Shown: positions 9,430-17,971 of the stretch, piece by piece
Layout of the letters: every line of letters begins with the position of its first letter
Position numbering within the stretch: position 1 is the first letter of the stretch
DNA from: Halonotius roseus
GTDB lineage: Archaea; Halobacteriota; Halobacteria; Halobacteriales; Haloferacaceae
Assembly (NCBI RefSeq): GCF_006861655.1
Contig: NZ_SESI01000001.1
Span: 1 to 64,000 of the forward strand
Direction: 5' to 3'
DNA: 64,000 bases
Translations under genes and position numbers: made by a program
Notes under the pieces: generated by a model
Seen by the model: only the letters and a program-made list of their open reading frames with translations
Database searches by the model: none
What the model was told of the DNA's origin: nothing

Positions 9430-9551
9430 TCAGTCGTTTCGCTCACTACGTTCGCTTCACTCCCTGCTTCGATTCTCTTTTGCTTGACCTTCTCCTCACA
9501 GAAGTCTATTCGCGGTGCTCCATACGGAGCACACGCTCATAAGGTGAGGTT

Positions 9552-9581
9552 CGGAGAAGGTCCAGGGGCGAGAATCGAACC
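9552..9581 (-). repeat. Partial tRNA-His 3'-end copy B (att-like scar)
   Basis: Bases 9559-9581 are identical to 9678-9700 at the tRNA-His 3' end; the flank matches copies A and C with a 4-base deletion. Only the T-arm/acceptor half is present, so it is not a functional tRNA. Confidence 0.75.
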
Positions 9582-9678
9582 GAAGCCAGACGTGCTCGCT
9601 GACGCTGCGCGCGACTGGCAGGGTTCGATCTCTTCAGATGGACTTGTAGCTCCTCGCGTGAGTGCTCGGAGCAGAAAG

Positions 9679-9752
9679 GTCCAGGGGCGAGAATCGAACC
9701 CGCGTCTCAGCCTCCACAAGGCTGAAGGATAGTCCACTACCCTACCCCGGAC
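9679..9752 (-). tRNA. trnH: tRNA-His (GTG anticodon)
   Basis: A 74-nt cloverleaf on the minus strand. The anticodon stem/loop is CAGCC-TTGTGGA-GGCTG with GTG anticodon, the T loop is GGTTCGATTC, and the acceptor GTCCGGG pairs with CCTGGAC including one G-T. The 5' G opposite the terminal C is consistent with the genome-encoded G-1 of archaeal tRNA-His. No intron and no encoded CCA is seen. Confidence 0.93.
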
Positions 9753-9883
9753 ACGCATCCCATCGTATTCCGCTCGGGAAGATATACGTTACGACTCGGT
9801 GACTCCGCGGGAACCGCTGGCATCCAACCGCCGACCGCCGAGCGCGACGTTTTTGTCGTCGCCGCCGCTATCGCCAGGTAGCT

Positions 9884-10336
9884 GTGGCCATCACGGACAA
9901 GATCTACGTCAAAAACCATCGCCAACTCGCCTCGCAGTTGGATACGAGCTTCCCGAAAAGCGCGTTTGCGGGGGCAACGCTGGATCTACTGTTTACCGGC
10001 GATAGCCTCGCCAAACTCGACAGCACGACCCGTGACCGCGTCCTCGATTTCTCCGAGGATTTCCTCGACTGTAGCTGTGAGTCCCACCCCTACTGTGGCT
10101 GTGCCGAACGGAAATTTATCGACTACCTGCTGGAACTCCGCGCTCAGGGGTTCGGCCCCGACGCCATCGTCGACGTGATGGGCGACGACTACATGCTGTA
10201 TGCCTACTCCGGCGACATCCTCTCATTTCTCGATCAGTCAGTCCGCACGCTGGAGGCCGCCGAAGCCCTGGCCGAGATTGAGGACACGGGTCGGAGCGAC
10301 GCGATCAGAGCCGCAAAACGAGATCTCACCGGCTGA
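9884..10336 (+). CDS. Cys-rich haloarchaeal protein (DUF5814-like)
   Basis: A 150-residue protein starting with GTG. A cysteine cluster (CSCESHPYCGC, near residues 63-75) suggests a metal or Fe-S site, followed by a mainly helical part (KFIDYLLELRAQGFGPDAI). It resembles the haloarchaeal DUF5814 family, which also occurs as an accessory part of helicases, but no function is established and no helicase lies adjacent. It is convergent with the ribbon-helix-helix gene, 14 bp apart. Confidence 0.65.
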   Translation: MAITDKIYVKNHRQLASQLDTSFPKSAFAGATLDLLFTGDSLAKLDSTTRDRVLDFSEDFLDCSCESHPYCGCAERKFIDYLLELRAQGFGPDAIVDVMGDDYMLYAYSGDILSFLDQSVRTLEAAEALAEIEDTGRSDAIRAAKRDLTG

Positions 10337-10350
10337 GCCAGCAGGATATC

Positions 10351-10776
10351 TCAGCCGAGGCGGAACGTTGGTTCATCTTCCTCGTCGGCCCCGACCTCCG
10401 AATCAAGATCCTCAAGCCGGACGATATCCTCCTCGTCTTCGGTTTGCTCATCAAGCCGGTCGTGGAGATACGTCACATACTGCTTGTGCTCCTCAAGCTG
10501 TTCGCGGAGGTGGTCAGCTTCGAGTTCGAGCCGTTCGTGCTCCCGGACGAAGCTCTTCGGCACCTCGACCTTCGGCGGGAAGGCGTCGGTGTCGTCGACC
10601 TCATCGATGCGTGCTTCGGGGACGACCTCAACCTGACCGTCGTGGGCAACGAGTGTCTCGACGTACTCCCGGAAGACCGCCGACAGCGAGATGTCGCGCT
10701 CCTCAGCGATCTCCCGCAGCTTCTCGAAGGAGTCCTCGTTGACGCGGAAGGAGATCGTCTTATTCTTGTTTCCCAT
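10351..10776 (-). CDS. Ribbon-helix-helix protein with coiled-coil tail
   Basis: A 141-residue protein. Residues 5-45 form a MetJ/Arc-type ribbon-helix-helix (ISFRVNEDSFEKLREIAEERD, with SAVFREYVE as second helix). Residues 80-115 form a heptad-rich coiled coil (ERLELEADHLREQLEEHKQY), and the tail is very acidic. It is probably a dimeric DNA-binding regulator or architectural factor in haloarchaea; the target is unknown and no toxin gene is adjacent. Confidence 0.75.
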   Translation of the reverse strand: MGNKNKTISFRVNEDSFEKLREIAEERDISLSAVFREYVETLVAHDGQVEVVPEARIDEVDDTDAFPPKVEVPKSFVREHERLELEADHLREQLEEHKQYVTYLHDRLDEQTEDEEDIVRLEDLDSEVGADEEDEPTFRLG

Positions 10777-10901
10777 CGTGGTACCTCAGTTGGTCGCTAG
10801 TGGGGGACGCGAATACTTAATGATTCGTCAGACGTTAGTTACCACATACAGAAGATAGACAACGATTGTGAGCTAGCTATTTATTATCTATCTCTAACGC
10901 C

Positions 10902-11525
10902 ATGATTCAGATACTATCCATTGGATTGACACAGCTGCCAGTTGCACTACAAGCAAGTTTAATAACAGGATTCATTACACTTCTCGCAGTTGTCATTTCA
11001 CAGATAGCGATAGAATATCGGCGTAACACGCAAGAACAGGAAGAAATTAACGCGATTAAGGCAGCTCTCAAAGCCGAGCTTAGACAGATGCAGTATATCG
11101 ATGAGCTACCTGATGACTGGAAATCCTCAGAAAAAGTTTCTTCTGATGGACAAATACCAATTGAAATGATACCTCCAGCAGAGCATATCTCAACAACGAT
11201 CTACAATGAGAATGCGTCCGAATTAGGTAAATTGGATGCCGATGAAGTAGAGAAACTCGTCGAATTTTACGGAAATATAGAATATGTTAAATCTCTGATA
11301 ACCGATATTCGAGAGAATAAACCAGAATCAGAAAATCCCTATGAAGGACTATGGGTATTACTAATCAGCTACAGAGGAATGAGAAAAGATTTGATTCAAA
11401 TGTTAGACGGTGATTTAGAACCGGAAAACGTGAATTCCTCGCAAGTTATAAAAAAAGTTGGAGGAGAGCTAACAGAAGCCGAAAATGTGGAGCCTCCATC
11501 TCCTGAGGAAATCTTAGATAAATAA
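10902..11525 (+). CDS. AT-rich orphan membrane-anchored protein
   Basis: A 207-residue protein I do not recognise. The N-terminus has one hydrophobic segment (about residues 8-35), then a long hydrophilic part rich in Lys, Asn and Ile. Its base composition is clearly lower in GC than every neighbour: it uses AAA, AAT, ATA and TTA codons that are rare elsewhere in this window, a sign of recent transfer, perhaps from a virus or plasmid. The upstream sequence is AT-rich (TATTTATTAT at 10878). Membrane-tethered coiled-coil effectors of defence or phage origin have this layout, but nothing specific supports that. Confidence 0.6.
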   Translation: MIQILSIGLTQLPVALQASLITGFITLLAVVISQIAIEYRRNTQEQEEINAIKAALKAELRQMQYIDELPDDWKSSEKVSSDGQIPIEMIPPAEHISTTIYNENASELGKLDADEVEKLVEFYGNIEYVKSLITDIRENKPESENPYEGLWVLLISYRGMRKDLIQMLDGDLEPENVNSSQVIKKVGGELTEAENVEPPSPEEILDK

Positions 11526-11551
11526 ATAACGCTGAGTCGACGGGAAAATTA

Positions 11552-12208
11552 TCAGGCTTGTGGGCTAGGGTCGGCGGCGTCAACGGCGTTTGCGTCGTCG
11601 CTATTGTCGTTGCCATCAGCGAGTTCATCCGTGGTTTCGAGGCTTTCGAGCCCTTCGATCACGGTGTCAGTGTACCCCGAGACATCGTCGCCGTACTGCT
11701 CAGTTGCCATCCGAGCGTACTCGTTGCCGGCGTCGTCGAAGGCCTCGATCCGATCGAGCGTCCGGTCGGCCGTCTCGACGACCCAGCGGTCACGGGTGGC
11801 GGCATCTACCTCGGTGATCGATTCGGGGCGGACGGAGACGTTGATCTCGCCGTCGTCGGTTTCGTAGGTGCGGGGCTTGCCAACGACCGCGACGTAGGCC
11901 GGCGGTTCAGCCTCACGCAGCGCGCTGGCGGCGTCGGGCTGGTACTGACCGGCGTAGACGAAGAAGGTTCCCGTCGGATCGACGATCCGGCCGCGCCAGT
12001 ACTCGTTGTCCTCGCCGACATCCTCGGTTTCGGTGAGTGTGCCAACGATGAACACGCGGTTGGCGCGCTCGCCGGTCGGCAACAGCAGGTAGACCGGCGC
12101 GCGGTCGTCGTCGCTCTCCTTGAATGTGTAGCTGGCGTCGTTGAACTCACCGGCGAACACACGCTGTGCGACCTCGCGGCTGACAGATTCGGATTCGGAT
12201 TCGCTCAT
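11552..12208 (-). CDS. rpap3: RPA-associated protein (COG3390 type), partner of Rpa3
   Basis: A 218-residue COG3390-type protein. The N-terminal domain contains the conserved RVFAGEFNDASY, GERANRVFIVGTLTE and GRIVDPTGTFFVYAGQYQP blocks of an OB-fold that pairs with archaeal RPA; the C-terminus is an acidic Asn/Asp tail. In Haloferax the rpa3 and rpap3 genes form an operon and the products interact specifically. Here it follows the rpa3 gene with a 1-nt gap, in line with that arrangement. The symbol rests on operon partner and size. Confidence 0.85.
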   Translation of the reverse strand: MSESESESVSREVAQRVFAGEFNDASYTFKESDDDRAPVYLLLPTGERANRVFIVGTLTETEDVGEDNEYWRGRIVDPTGTFFVYAGQYQPDAASALREAEPPAYVAVVGKPRTYETDDGEINVSVRPESITEVDAATRDRWVVETADRTLDRIEAFDDAGNEYARMATEQYGDDVSGYTDTVIEGLESLETTDELADGNDNSDDANAVDAADPSPQA

Positions 12209-12209
12209 C

Positions 12210-13175
12210 TTAGATCGACCTCGCTTTGATCAGCACGCTCTCGGCATCTGCTGGCCCGTCGTGTTGTTCGAACTCGTTTGCGAGCACGTAGCGGCCGAGT
12301 GTCGGCCCGGTGACGGTGAAATACCGGCCGAGGATATCGGCACGCATCTCGTCGGCAACGACCGTTGTATCGAGGGCGTCCTTGGCGAGCTGTTTGGCCT
12401 CCTCCAGCTCGATACCGGTCAGCTTCTCGGTGGCCTCGCGGTTGAAGATCACGTCCTGTACCTCGTGGCCGTCGTCGAGGACAGCCTTGATCCGGAGATC
12501 GAACTCGCCGTCGACCTCGCCGTGTTCGGCACACCGACCGTTCTGGAGCACGCGCGTACAGTTCTCCTCGGGACAGCGTTTGATCAGGCCGCTGCCCGAC
12601 TGCACGTCGACCAGCGCGCCCTCAACTGTCTCGCTGTTGTCGCCGACCTCGATCTCCTCGTCGATCTCGGTGATCGTTGTCGTGCGGTTGAGTTTGACGG
12701 AGTAAGTGCCCTGGTACTCGTCGGTGACGACGTTCGAGAGCTCGTAGCACTGCCCTTCTTCGAGCTGTTCGAGCTCGCTCGTCTCGAAGGCGACGAACTT
12801 GATCGTCCCCGACTCATCGCCAAGCAGGCCGACCTGGGAGATGGAGTCGCTGCGGGGATCCCAGAGATCGACCAGCTTCACGCGCAGGTCGACCCACTGC
12901 TCGTCTTGGTCGACATCGTTGACCAGTACTTGGTCGTTGCCGCCCTGGCTGATCTCATCGCGTTCGATGCCGGCTTCTTCGAGGTAGCTGTTTCTGACGC
13001 TCCGCGTGGCCTCATCAAGGGGTACCTGGTACTCCTCGACAAGCTGTTGGAGCTTCGTTTCGACCTCGTCTTCGGTGACATCGACATGGTCTGAGAACTG
13101 TTCTGCAATCTCGGCTGCGTGTGTTCGCAGTTCGGTCATGGTGGTTGCCTCCGCGGTGTTTTCAATGGGAGACAT
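12210..13175 (-). CDS. rpa3: Single-stranded DNA-binding protein, replication factor A (Rpa3 type)
   Basis: A 321-residue archaeal RPA. It has an N-terminal helical region, a central OB-fold (WVDLRVKLVDLWDPRSD to SVKLNRTTTI), a zinc finger near residue 200 (RCPEENC, then GRCAEHG) and a C-terminal domain with VVADEMRADILGRYFTVTGP. It coats single-stranded DNA in replication and repair. The ATG at 13175 is preferred over the internal Met at residue 13 because a TATA box is centred 25 bp upstream, giving a leaderless transcript. A second RPA (rpa1) lies at 61.9-63.2 kb. Confidence 0.88.
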   Translation of the reverse strand: MSPIENTAEATTMTELRTHAAEIAEQFSDHVDVTEDEVETKLQQLVEEYQVPLDEATRSVRNSYLEEAGIERDEISQGGNDQVLVNDVDQDEQWVDLRVKLVDLWDPRSDSISQVGLLGDESGTIKFVAFETSELEQLEEGQCYELSNVVTDEYQGTYSVKLNRTTTITEIDEEIEVGDNSETVEGALVDVQSGSGLIKRCPEENCTRVLQNGRCAEHGEVDGEFDLRIKAVLDDGHEVQDVIFNREATEKLTGIELEEAKQLAKDALDTTVVADEMRADILGRYFTVTGPTLGRYVLANEFEQHDGPADAESVLIKARSI

Positions 13176-13194
13176 ACGGTGGTTGGTTCCGGAT

Positions 13195-13205
13195 CGTATA
13201 AAAGG
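13195..13205 (-). promoter_or_regulatory. TATA box of the rpa3-rpap3 operon
   Basis: The minus strand reads CCTTTTATACG, centred about 25 bp before the ATG at 13175, the standard distance for a leaderless haloarchaeal transcript. Confidence 0.7.
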
Positions 13206-13351
13206 TATTGGGAGGGGAGTGAATGTAAAATTCGACAGCAGGCGAGCGGGTGGATCGATAGCGGGTCAGTCTCAACGATGGGTGTTGGCCTCATGAATCT
13301 AAACTGACGCACTGGCAACGAACCTAAACCAACTCTCGCCGAAAGGAGGCT

Positions 13352-13636
13352 ATGGACGAGAGCGTCGAAGGCTTCCTGCGGGAGCGACTCCGGGCAGCCG
13401 GCCGAACCTACGAGCGCACACGCGCCGCCGTACAGGAAGGCCAAGCCGCCGTCGACGACAGCGAGGCGTTGCCAACCGACGAGAAGGGCCGTGCGAAGCT
13501 TGTCTGTCGCCGCCACGCAACGAAGCGGGCTGTCGCGCTCGACGGGGAGGGCCGGCCCGTCTGTTTCGACGCCGATCACATCGACTGCATCGGGTGTGTC
13601 GAGGATATCGAGGCCGGGCGGATCGAAACCTGGTAG
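13352..13636 (+). CDS. Small Cys/His haloarchaeal protein (DUF7091-like)
   Basis: A 94-residue protein. A helical N-terminal half is followed by a compact metal-site pattern: CRRHATKRAV, then CFDADHIDCIGC, giving four Cys and two His. This looks like a zinc-binding module. It resembles a small conserved haloarchaeal family without function. A GGAGG ribosome binding site sits 4-8 nt upstream of the ATG. Confidence 0.65.
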   Translation: MDESVEGFLRERLRAAGRTYERTRAAVQEGQAAVDDSEALPTDEKGRAKLVCRRHATKRAVALDGEGRPVCFDADHIDCIGCVEDIEAGRIETW

Positions 13637-13657
13637 GCGTCGAAAAGGCGCGATCGA

Positions 13658-14170
13658 CTACTCAGCTGCCTGTCGAACGCGGATCGCACCCTCGGTTGTC
13701 AGGCTGACGAAAAGCCGCGTTTTGACGTTCCGCCCCTCAACAGCCGAGGAGGCGGCATCACTGACCCGTTTCATCAGGTCGGGTGCGGTGTAGCTGACCT
13801 TGATCCCTGCCTCGTCGGCGGCATCGAAGATCAGATTTGGTACATCGTAGAGATCGGTCTCCGGTGGGATCTCAACGCGAACGGGGGCCGAAAGCGACTC
13901 CGCAAACCCAACCGTTTCGGTCGCTTTTTCGACATTTTCGCGGGCGCTACTCTCGATATTCGAGACGTTGGCCCGTGAGGTGCCGAGTCTGTCGGCGATA
14001 TCCCGCTGGCGGAGGCCGTGTTCCCGAAGCGCGAGCACCTCGGCTTGCCGACGCGTGAGCACGTTTGTCTCCGGATCGAAGCCGATCCGATCGAGAAGCG
14101 CGGCGACATCGATCCCCTCATCGTCCGCATCCGGGATCGTCGCGGGTGGCGTGCGATCACTGTCGGTCAT
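13658..14170 (-). CDS. Tfx-family HTH transcriptional regulator
   Basis: A 170-residue protein. The HTH near residues 37-85 has the Tfx signature LTRRQAEVLALREHGL and DIADRLGTSRANVSNIE. The C-terminal domain (EIPPETDLYDVPNLIFDAADEAGI) is the usual small-molecule-sensing part of Tfx proteins. In Methanothermobacter, Tfx binds the formylmethanofuran dehydrogenase (fmd) promoter; haloarchaeal homologues have unknown targets. It is convergent with the small Cys/His gene. Confidence 0.85.
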   Translation of the reverse strand: MTDSDRTPPATIPDADDEGIDVAALLDRIGFDPETNVLTRRQAEVLALREHGLRQRDIADRLGTSRANVSNIESSARENVEKATETVGFAESLSAPVRVEIPPETDLYDVPNLIFDAADEAGIKVSYTAPDLMKRVSDAASSAVEGRNVKTRLFVSLTTEGAIRVRQAAE

Positions 14171-14245
14171 TACTCAGGGATTGTCAGCGAGTCGCAAAAA
14201 GCTACAGATTTGACTGTCCATGGCAGGGGCATGCGAGAGCTGGGG

Positions 14246-14770
14246 TCAGCCGCCCCAGAAGTTCTCACGGCTGCCGAGGCGGTCACGGTCGGGGCGATCC
14301 GGGCCATCATCATCGGACTCATCGTCTGCGTCCTCGTCGGCTGCGTCTTCGCTATCGTCGTCGGAGTCGTCGTCGACACCGGCCTCGTCGGCAGCCTCCG
14401 ACTCGTCGGCTTCGTCGTCCTCGTCGTCCTCCAGCGGCAGGCGTTCGACGATCTTTTTCGCGCGAGCGTGGCTTCCCTTGACGCGATCGATCCGCACCTT
14501 CGCGCGAGCCGGCGGGAGGAGCCCGTCGACAAAAACAATAAAGCCATCCTGGGTGCTGCCGACGCCGGCCCCGCTTTCGTGGATATCATCGATGTCGACG
14601 ATGACCTCCTCGCCGGGGGTAACCGGCTGCTGTTTGAGCTCGCTGATCGGCATCCCGTAGTGCTGACACCACTCCGCGCCGCCACGGTTCTCCTCGTAGT
14701 GTTGACACCCCATGCCCTGTACCCGCTCGGAGAAGCTGGGGCAGTCATCCGCCAGTGGACAGTTCGCCAT
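14246..14770 (-). CDS. TRAM-domain protein with N-terminal Cys cluster and acidic tail
   Basis: A 174-residue protein from the ATG at 14770. The first 40 residues hold a Cys/His cluster (CPLADDC, GMGCQHY, WCQHYG) that may bind zinc or an Fe-S cluster. Residues 50-105 are a TRAM domain (PGEEVIVDIDDIHESGAGVG, then PPARAKVRIDRVKGSHARAK), an RNA-binding beta-barrel. The last 60 residues are almost only Asp, Glu, Ser and Ala. Archaeal TRAM proteins act as RNA chaperones or accompany RNA modification; the role here is inferred from the domain only. Confidence 0.8.
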   Translation of the reverse strand: MANCPLADDCPSFSERVQGMGCQHYEENRGGAEWCQHYGMPISELKQQPVTPGEEVIVDIDDIHESGAGVGSTQDGFIVFVDGLLPPARAKVRIDRVKGSHARAKKIVERLPLEDDEDDEADESEAADEAGVDDDSDDDSEDAADEDADDESDDDGPDRPDRDRLGSRENFWGG

Positions 14771-14860
14771 ACACCGTCGTAGCAAAGCCCCCGTCTAAAC
14801 GCTTCCGCTGCCGCTATCAGCAAACGCGTGACTCTTTGCCATTCGGCGCGAGTCACGTGT

Positions 14861-15532
14861 ATGAACCGGTATGCCCCCGAGTTGGCGTTGATCGCGGGCG
14901 CGATCCTCGGGCTCGCAGCTGGGGGGTTCGTCCTGTTTTCACTCGGTGAGCCGGCCTCGGCGATCGTCGCAACGGCCGTCTGCTGGTATCCGTTCGCCGC
15001 CTATGCGGTGGCCACAAGCGAGTCGCCGACAGCAGTGGTACCCCCGCGGCTCGTCACGGTTGTTGCCGGCGGTGCGGCGATCATCGTCTGGGGTGGGATC
15101 GTGGCACAGCGGTCAGCGACGGTCGAAGCAGGAGTGGGTGGGTTGCTGTTGGCGCTCTGTGTCTTTCTCCCGGTGGCGAGCTACGCCTGTCGCTACGGGG
15201 CTCCACCAGCACGCGGGCGATCAGAAGCCGTCTTCGTTGCAACAACCCTCGGCGCGGCCGGGTTGCTCGCCGTCGGTGGTCTCGCCGCGACCGGGGCTGC
15301 GGCCGTCAGCGCGCTGCTGGTGTATCTGGCCGGCTGGCTCTTCTATGCTGCCTACGACAACCCGACACAGCAACGACACCGACACACATTACTCGGTGGG
15401 ATGGGGCTGGCCGCTGGGCTGGTTGTCGTGGCTGGCCTCACCGCGGGGCCATCCGAACCGCTTGTCGCGGCGGCACTGGTCGCCGCCTTCGGCCCGCTGT
15501 TCGGCTACGTGTTGACAACCGACCGCCGCTGA
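14861..15532 (+). CDS. Multi-pass membrane protein of unknown function
   Basis: A 223-residue, very hydrophobic protein with six or seven membrane helices rich in Ala, Gly, Val and Leu. The ATG at 14861 (MNRYAPEL) is chosen over an in-frame start 33 nt upstream because it directly precedes the first helix. No family motif is recognised. It is convergent with the SWIM gene (13 bp apart). Confidence 0.65.
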   Translation: MNRYAPELALIAGAILGLAAGGFVLFSLGEPASAIVATAVCWYPFAAYAVATSESPTAVVPPRLVTVVAGGAAIIVWGGIVAQRSATVEAGVGGLLLALCVFLPVASYACRYGAPPARGRSEAVFVATTLGAAGLLAVGGLAATGAAAVSALLVYLAGWLFYAAYDNPTQQRHRHTLLGGMGLAAGLVVVAGLTAGPSEPLVAAALVAAFGPLFGYVLTTDRR

Positions 15533-15545
15533 GTGGTCGACGCGC

Positions 15546-15884
15546 TCACATGAAATCGTGCACGTCGGAGTACCACATGTCGTGGTGGTCGACCGCATCG
15601 ATGCGCTCGGCGATCTCGACGGCCAACGCGTGCCAACACTGTTCGTCCGCATCGAGGTTGTACTGGCTGTCCTTACAGGTACAGCCGCCGTCTTCGATCA
15701 CATACTCGGATTCGTAGCCGACGACGACGGTGAAATCGCGGTACTGTTTGACCCGCTGTTCGGCGACCGCATCGATCGCCCGCCCCCCGCGGTCGCCGTG
15801 GGCCGACAGGATCGCTGTCACGATCGCCGGCCGAAGCTCACCGGCCTCGGCGAGTGCCGCCCGCCAGTCGTCGACCTCGGTCAC
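15546..15884 (-). CDS. SWIM zinc-finger protein
   Basis: A 112-residue protein starting with GTG. The C-terminal half carries a SWIM-type motif: CTC, about 14 residues, then CWH (CxCx(n)CxH). The N-terminal half is helical. SWIM domains bind DNA or protein; short SWIM proteins are common in haloarchaea, some as partners of recombination factors or as small regulators. It is divergent from trm1 across 71 bp. Confidence 0.8.
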   Translation of the reverse strand: MTEVDDWRAALAEAGELRPAIVTAILSAHGDRGGRAIDAVAEQRVKQYRDFTVVVGYESEYVIEDGGCTCKDSQYNLDADEQCWHALAVEIAERIDAVDHHDMWYSDVHDFM

Positions 15885-15955
15885 AGCCGGGGTATGCGGA
15901 CGCCACCCTAATCAGGTTCGGTGTTCTTTTTGTCGTCCCGCCGCAGACGGTCGCT

Positions 15956-17086
15956 ATGGAACTCAGCGAGGGCGGCGTTGAGATCGCCGTCGACCAGCCG
16001 CGGGACGGGACACGGGAGGGCAGCGGCGACGGCGTCTTCTTCAACCCGACGATGGAGCTCAACCGGGATATCACGGTTGCTGTGCTGCGCGCCTATCAGG
16101 AGCGGGAACCCCGCGTCGCCACCTATCTCGACGGGATGGCAGCGTCGGGGATTCGCGGCGTTCGCGCGGCCAACGAGGGATATGAGGTGACCTGCTGTGA
16201 TACCGACAGCGAGGCCGTCGAGTTGGCCCGCGAGAATCTCGCGCGCAACGATCTCGATGGATCAGCCACCGAACGCAACGTCAACGCCCTGCTGCACGAG
16301 GAGATGTTCGATATCGTCGATCTCGACCCCTTCGGCACGCCGATCCCCTTCGCTGACGCCGCCTTCGCCCAAACTCGCAATATGGTCTGTGTGACCGCGA
16401 CCGACACCGCGCCGCTCTGTGGGGCGCATCTCAACAGCGGCAAACGCAAGTACAGCGCGGTGCCGCGCAACACCGACTACCATCCTGAGATGGGGTTGCG
16501 AACGCTGATCTCCGCGCTGGTTCGCACCGCCGCACGCTACGACGTGGCCGCCGTCCCGATTTGCTCACACGTCAGCCGCCACTACGCCCGCACCTATCTC
16601 GAACTCGACCGTAGCGCGAGCCGCGCCGACGACCTGCTCGACTCGCTTGGGTATGTCCACCACTGCGAGGACTGTCTGGCCCGCGACCACGAGTTCGGCT
16701 GGTATCCAGAATCGTCGCCCGAGACCTGCCCGAACTGCGGGAGCAACCGCGTCGTCACCGCCGGCCCGATCTGGCTCGGCGCGGTCGCCGACGAAGAGTT
16801 TACCGAACTGGTTCGCCAGCAACTCAGCCCCGAGTTGGGCGAACGAAAGCAGGCCGACAAGCTGCTGTCGACAGTCGCCGCCGAACTCGACACACCAACC
16901 CACTACGATCAGCATCGTCTCTGCAAGCAGTGGGGCGTGCCGGCCAACGCGATGGACGAGTTTCTCGACGATTTGCGAGCCGCCGGCTACGAGGCGACCC
17001 CCGCTCAGTACAGCGGTACCGCGTTCAAAACCGACGCGGATGTGACCGAGATCCGTGAGGCGGCCGCTCCTGCCGCCGACAGCTGA
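15956..17086 (+). CDS. trm1: tRNA (guanine(26)-N(2))-dimethyltransferase
   Basis: A 376-residue Trm1, which methylates G26 of tRNA twice using S-adenosylmethionine. Seen: the [11 protein letters not shown] motif, the SAM-binding [15 protein letters not shown], the catalytic DLDPFGTP, and a C-terminal zinc ribbon (CEDC, about 22 residues, CPNC). The ATG at 15956 is used because upstream codons overlap the divergent SWIM gene and do not resemble the family. Length is typical for archaeal Trm1. Confidence 0.95.
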   Translation: MELSEGGVEIAVDQPRDGTREGSGDGVFFNPTMELNRDITVAVLRAYQEREPRVATYLDGMAASGIRGVRAANEGYEVTCCDTDSEAVELARENLARNDLDGSATERNVNALLHEEMFDIVDLDPFGTPIPFADAAFAQTRNMVCVTATDTAPLCGAHLNSGKRKYSAVPRNTDYHPEMGLRTLISALVRTAARYDVAAVPICSHVSRHYARTYLELDRSASRADDLLDSLGYVHHCEDCLARDHEFGWYPESSPETCPNCGSNRVVTAGPIWLGAVADEEFTELVRQQLSPELGERKQADKLLSTVAAELDTPTHYDQHRLCKQWGVPANAMDEFLDDLRAAGYEATPAQYSGTAFKTDADVTEIREAAAPAADS

Positions 17087-17320
17087 GTTGCTGCATCACG
17101 CTGTCACAGTACCGATATGCGTGAGTACGCACCCTGTTGAGACACTGCCAAAGCCGCAACTCTAGAACGGAATATTATGTGAACGACTCAGATGTTTCTC
17201 GAATAAAGCTATCACAGAGCCATCGTAACGGACCCATGCTCAGTGAGATGGCGTACGTTTGCTGGGTTTGCGCAGCGATCGGAACAGCATGTTTCGTGCG
17301 AAACGTCTCGGGCACCCCTC

Positions 17321-17680
17321 TCAGTGAGAAACCCAGTCATCGATAAACTCCTCTTGCCCACGGAACGCCGAACGCGATGGATAGGTATCGACGAGCGTGT
17401 CGATGGCGGCCGCCAGATCGACCGGCGAATGAGCGTGGTTTGCAACGAGAATCAGGCCCTCATGTTCGGACGGTGGAAGCGCGCTAAAATCCGAACAGTC
17501 CTTGGTTACGACGATGAGACCATGCTCTCGGGCGTATGGAAGGATCTCGCTGTGGTCTGCGACACCGGGTTCGAGGACATCAATGACGAGATCGGCGTGA
17601 TACCCACGTTGGGTGAGTTGGGTGGCAACTTCTCGCCCGACGTTCTCGTCGAGGAAGAAGCCCCACTCAGAGTCACCCAT
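17321..17680 (-). CDS. DUF5615 PIN-like putative toxin
   Basis: A 119-residue PIN-like protein. Acidic residues typical of the PIN nuclease fold are present: FFLDENVGREVA at the N-terminus, then VITKDCSDF-like IVVTKDCSDFSAL in the middle. DUF5615 proteins pair with DUF433 antitoxins, and the DUF433-like gene directly upstream ends with TAA immediately before this ATG (0-nt gap), so the two are translationally coupled. RNase toxicity is inferred from the fold. Confidence 0.82.
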   Translation of the reverse strand: MGDSEWGFFLDENVGREVATQLTQRGYHADLVIDVLEPGVADHSEILPYAREHGLIVVTKDCSDFSALPPSEHEGLILVANHAHSPVDLAAAIDTLVDTYPSRSAFRGQEEFIDDWVSH

Positions 17681-17971
17681 TTAGGGAGGTGCGACGCCGT
17701 CCGGCCGGGTTGCGTTGATCTCTTCGCGGTGGGCGTCGGTTTGCTCTTTTCGCGCCTCACGGACAGCCGCCATCTTTTCCGGGTGGGTGTGATAGTACGC
17801 GAGTGCTTGATAGACGGCCGCGAGATCGAGATCGTAGTCCGCAGCGGTCGCCTGCGGTGTGTCGCCGATCTCCTCAACGCGGTCGCGGAGCTGGAGCACT
17901 GAGATCCGCCGCCCCTCGACATGCGGCTCATCAAGGAGCTTCTCCGCGACGCCCGACGTTTGTACTGCCAT
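17681..17971 (-). CDS. DUF433-like antitoxin
   Basis: A 96-residue DUF433-type protein (GVAEKLLDEPHVEGRRISV, then QATAADYDLDLAAVYQALAYY), with the HTH of this family in the middle. It is the probable antitoxin of the following DUF5615 gene. The ATG at 17971 is supported by conservation and by a TATA-like ATTATATTTG on the minus strand about 30 bp upstream (17998-18007), so a promoter in front of the pair is visible. Confidence 0.8.
   Translation of the reverse strand: MAVQTSGVAEKLLDEPHVEGRRISVLQLRDRVEEIGDTPQATAADYDLDLAAVYQALAYYHTHPEKMAAVREARKEQTDAHREEINATRPDGVAPP

Larger units (their letters stand above)
9349..9678. other. Gene-free stretch next to tRNA-His with integration scars
   Basis: No credible ORF. 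The stretch carries two partial copies of the tRNA-His 3' end (9396-9429 and 9552-9581), a perfect 7-bp stem hairpin at 9515-9532 (GTGCTCC, loop ATAC, GGAGCAC) and otherwise unremarkable sequence. It looks like residue left by excision of elements that had integrated at the tRNA gene. Confidence 0.6.

Noticed and set aside
9396-9581. Two further tRNA genes
   Set aside because: Only the 3' half of tRNA-His is present in each; no anticodon arm or 5' half.
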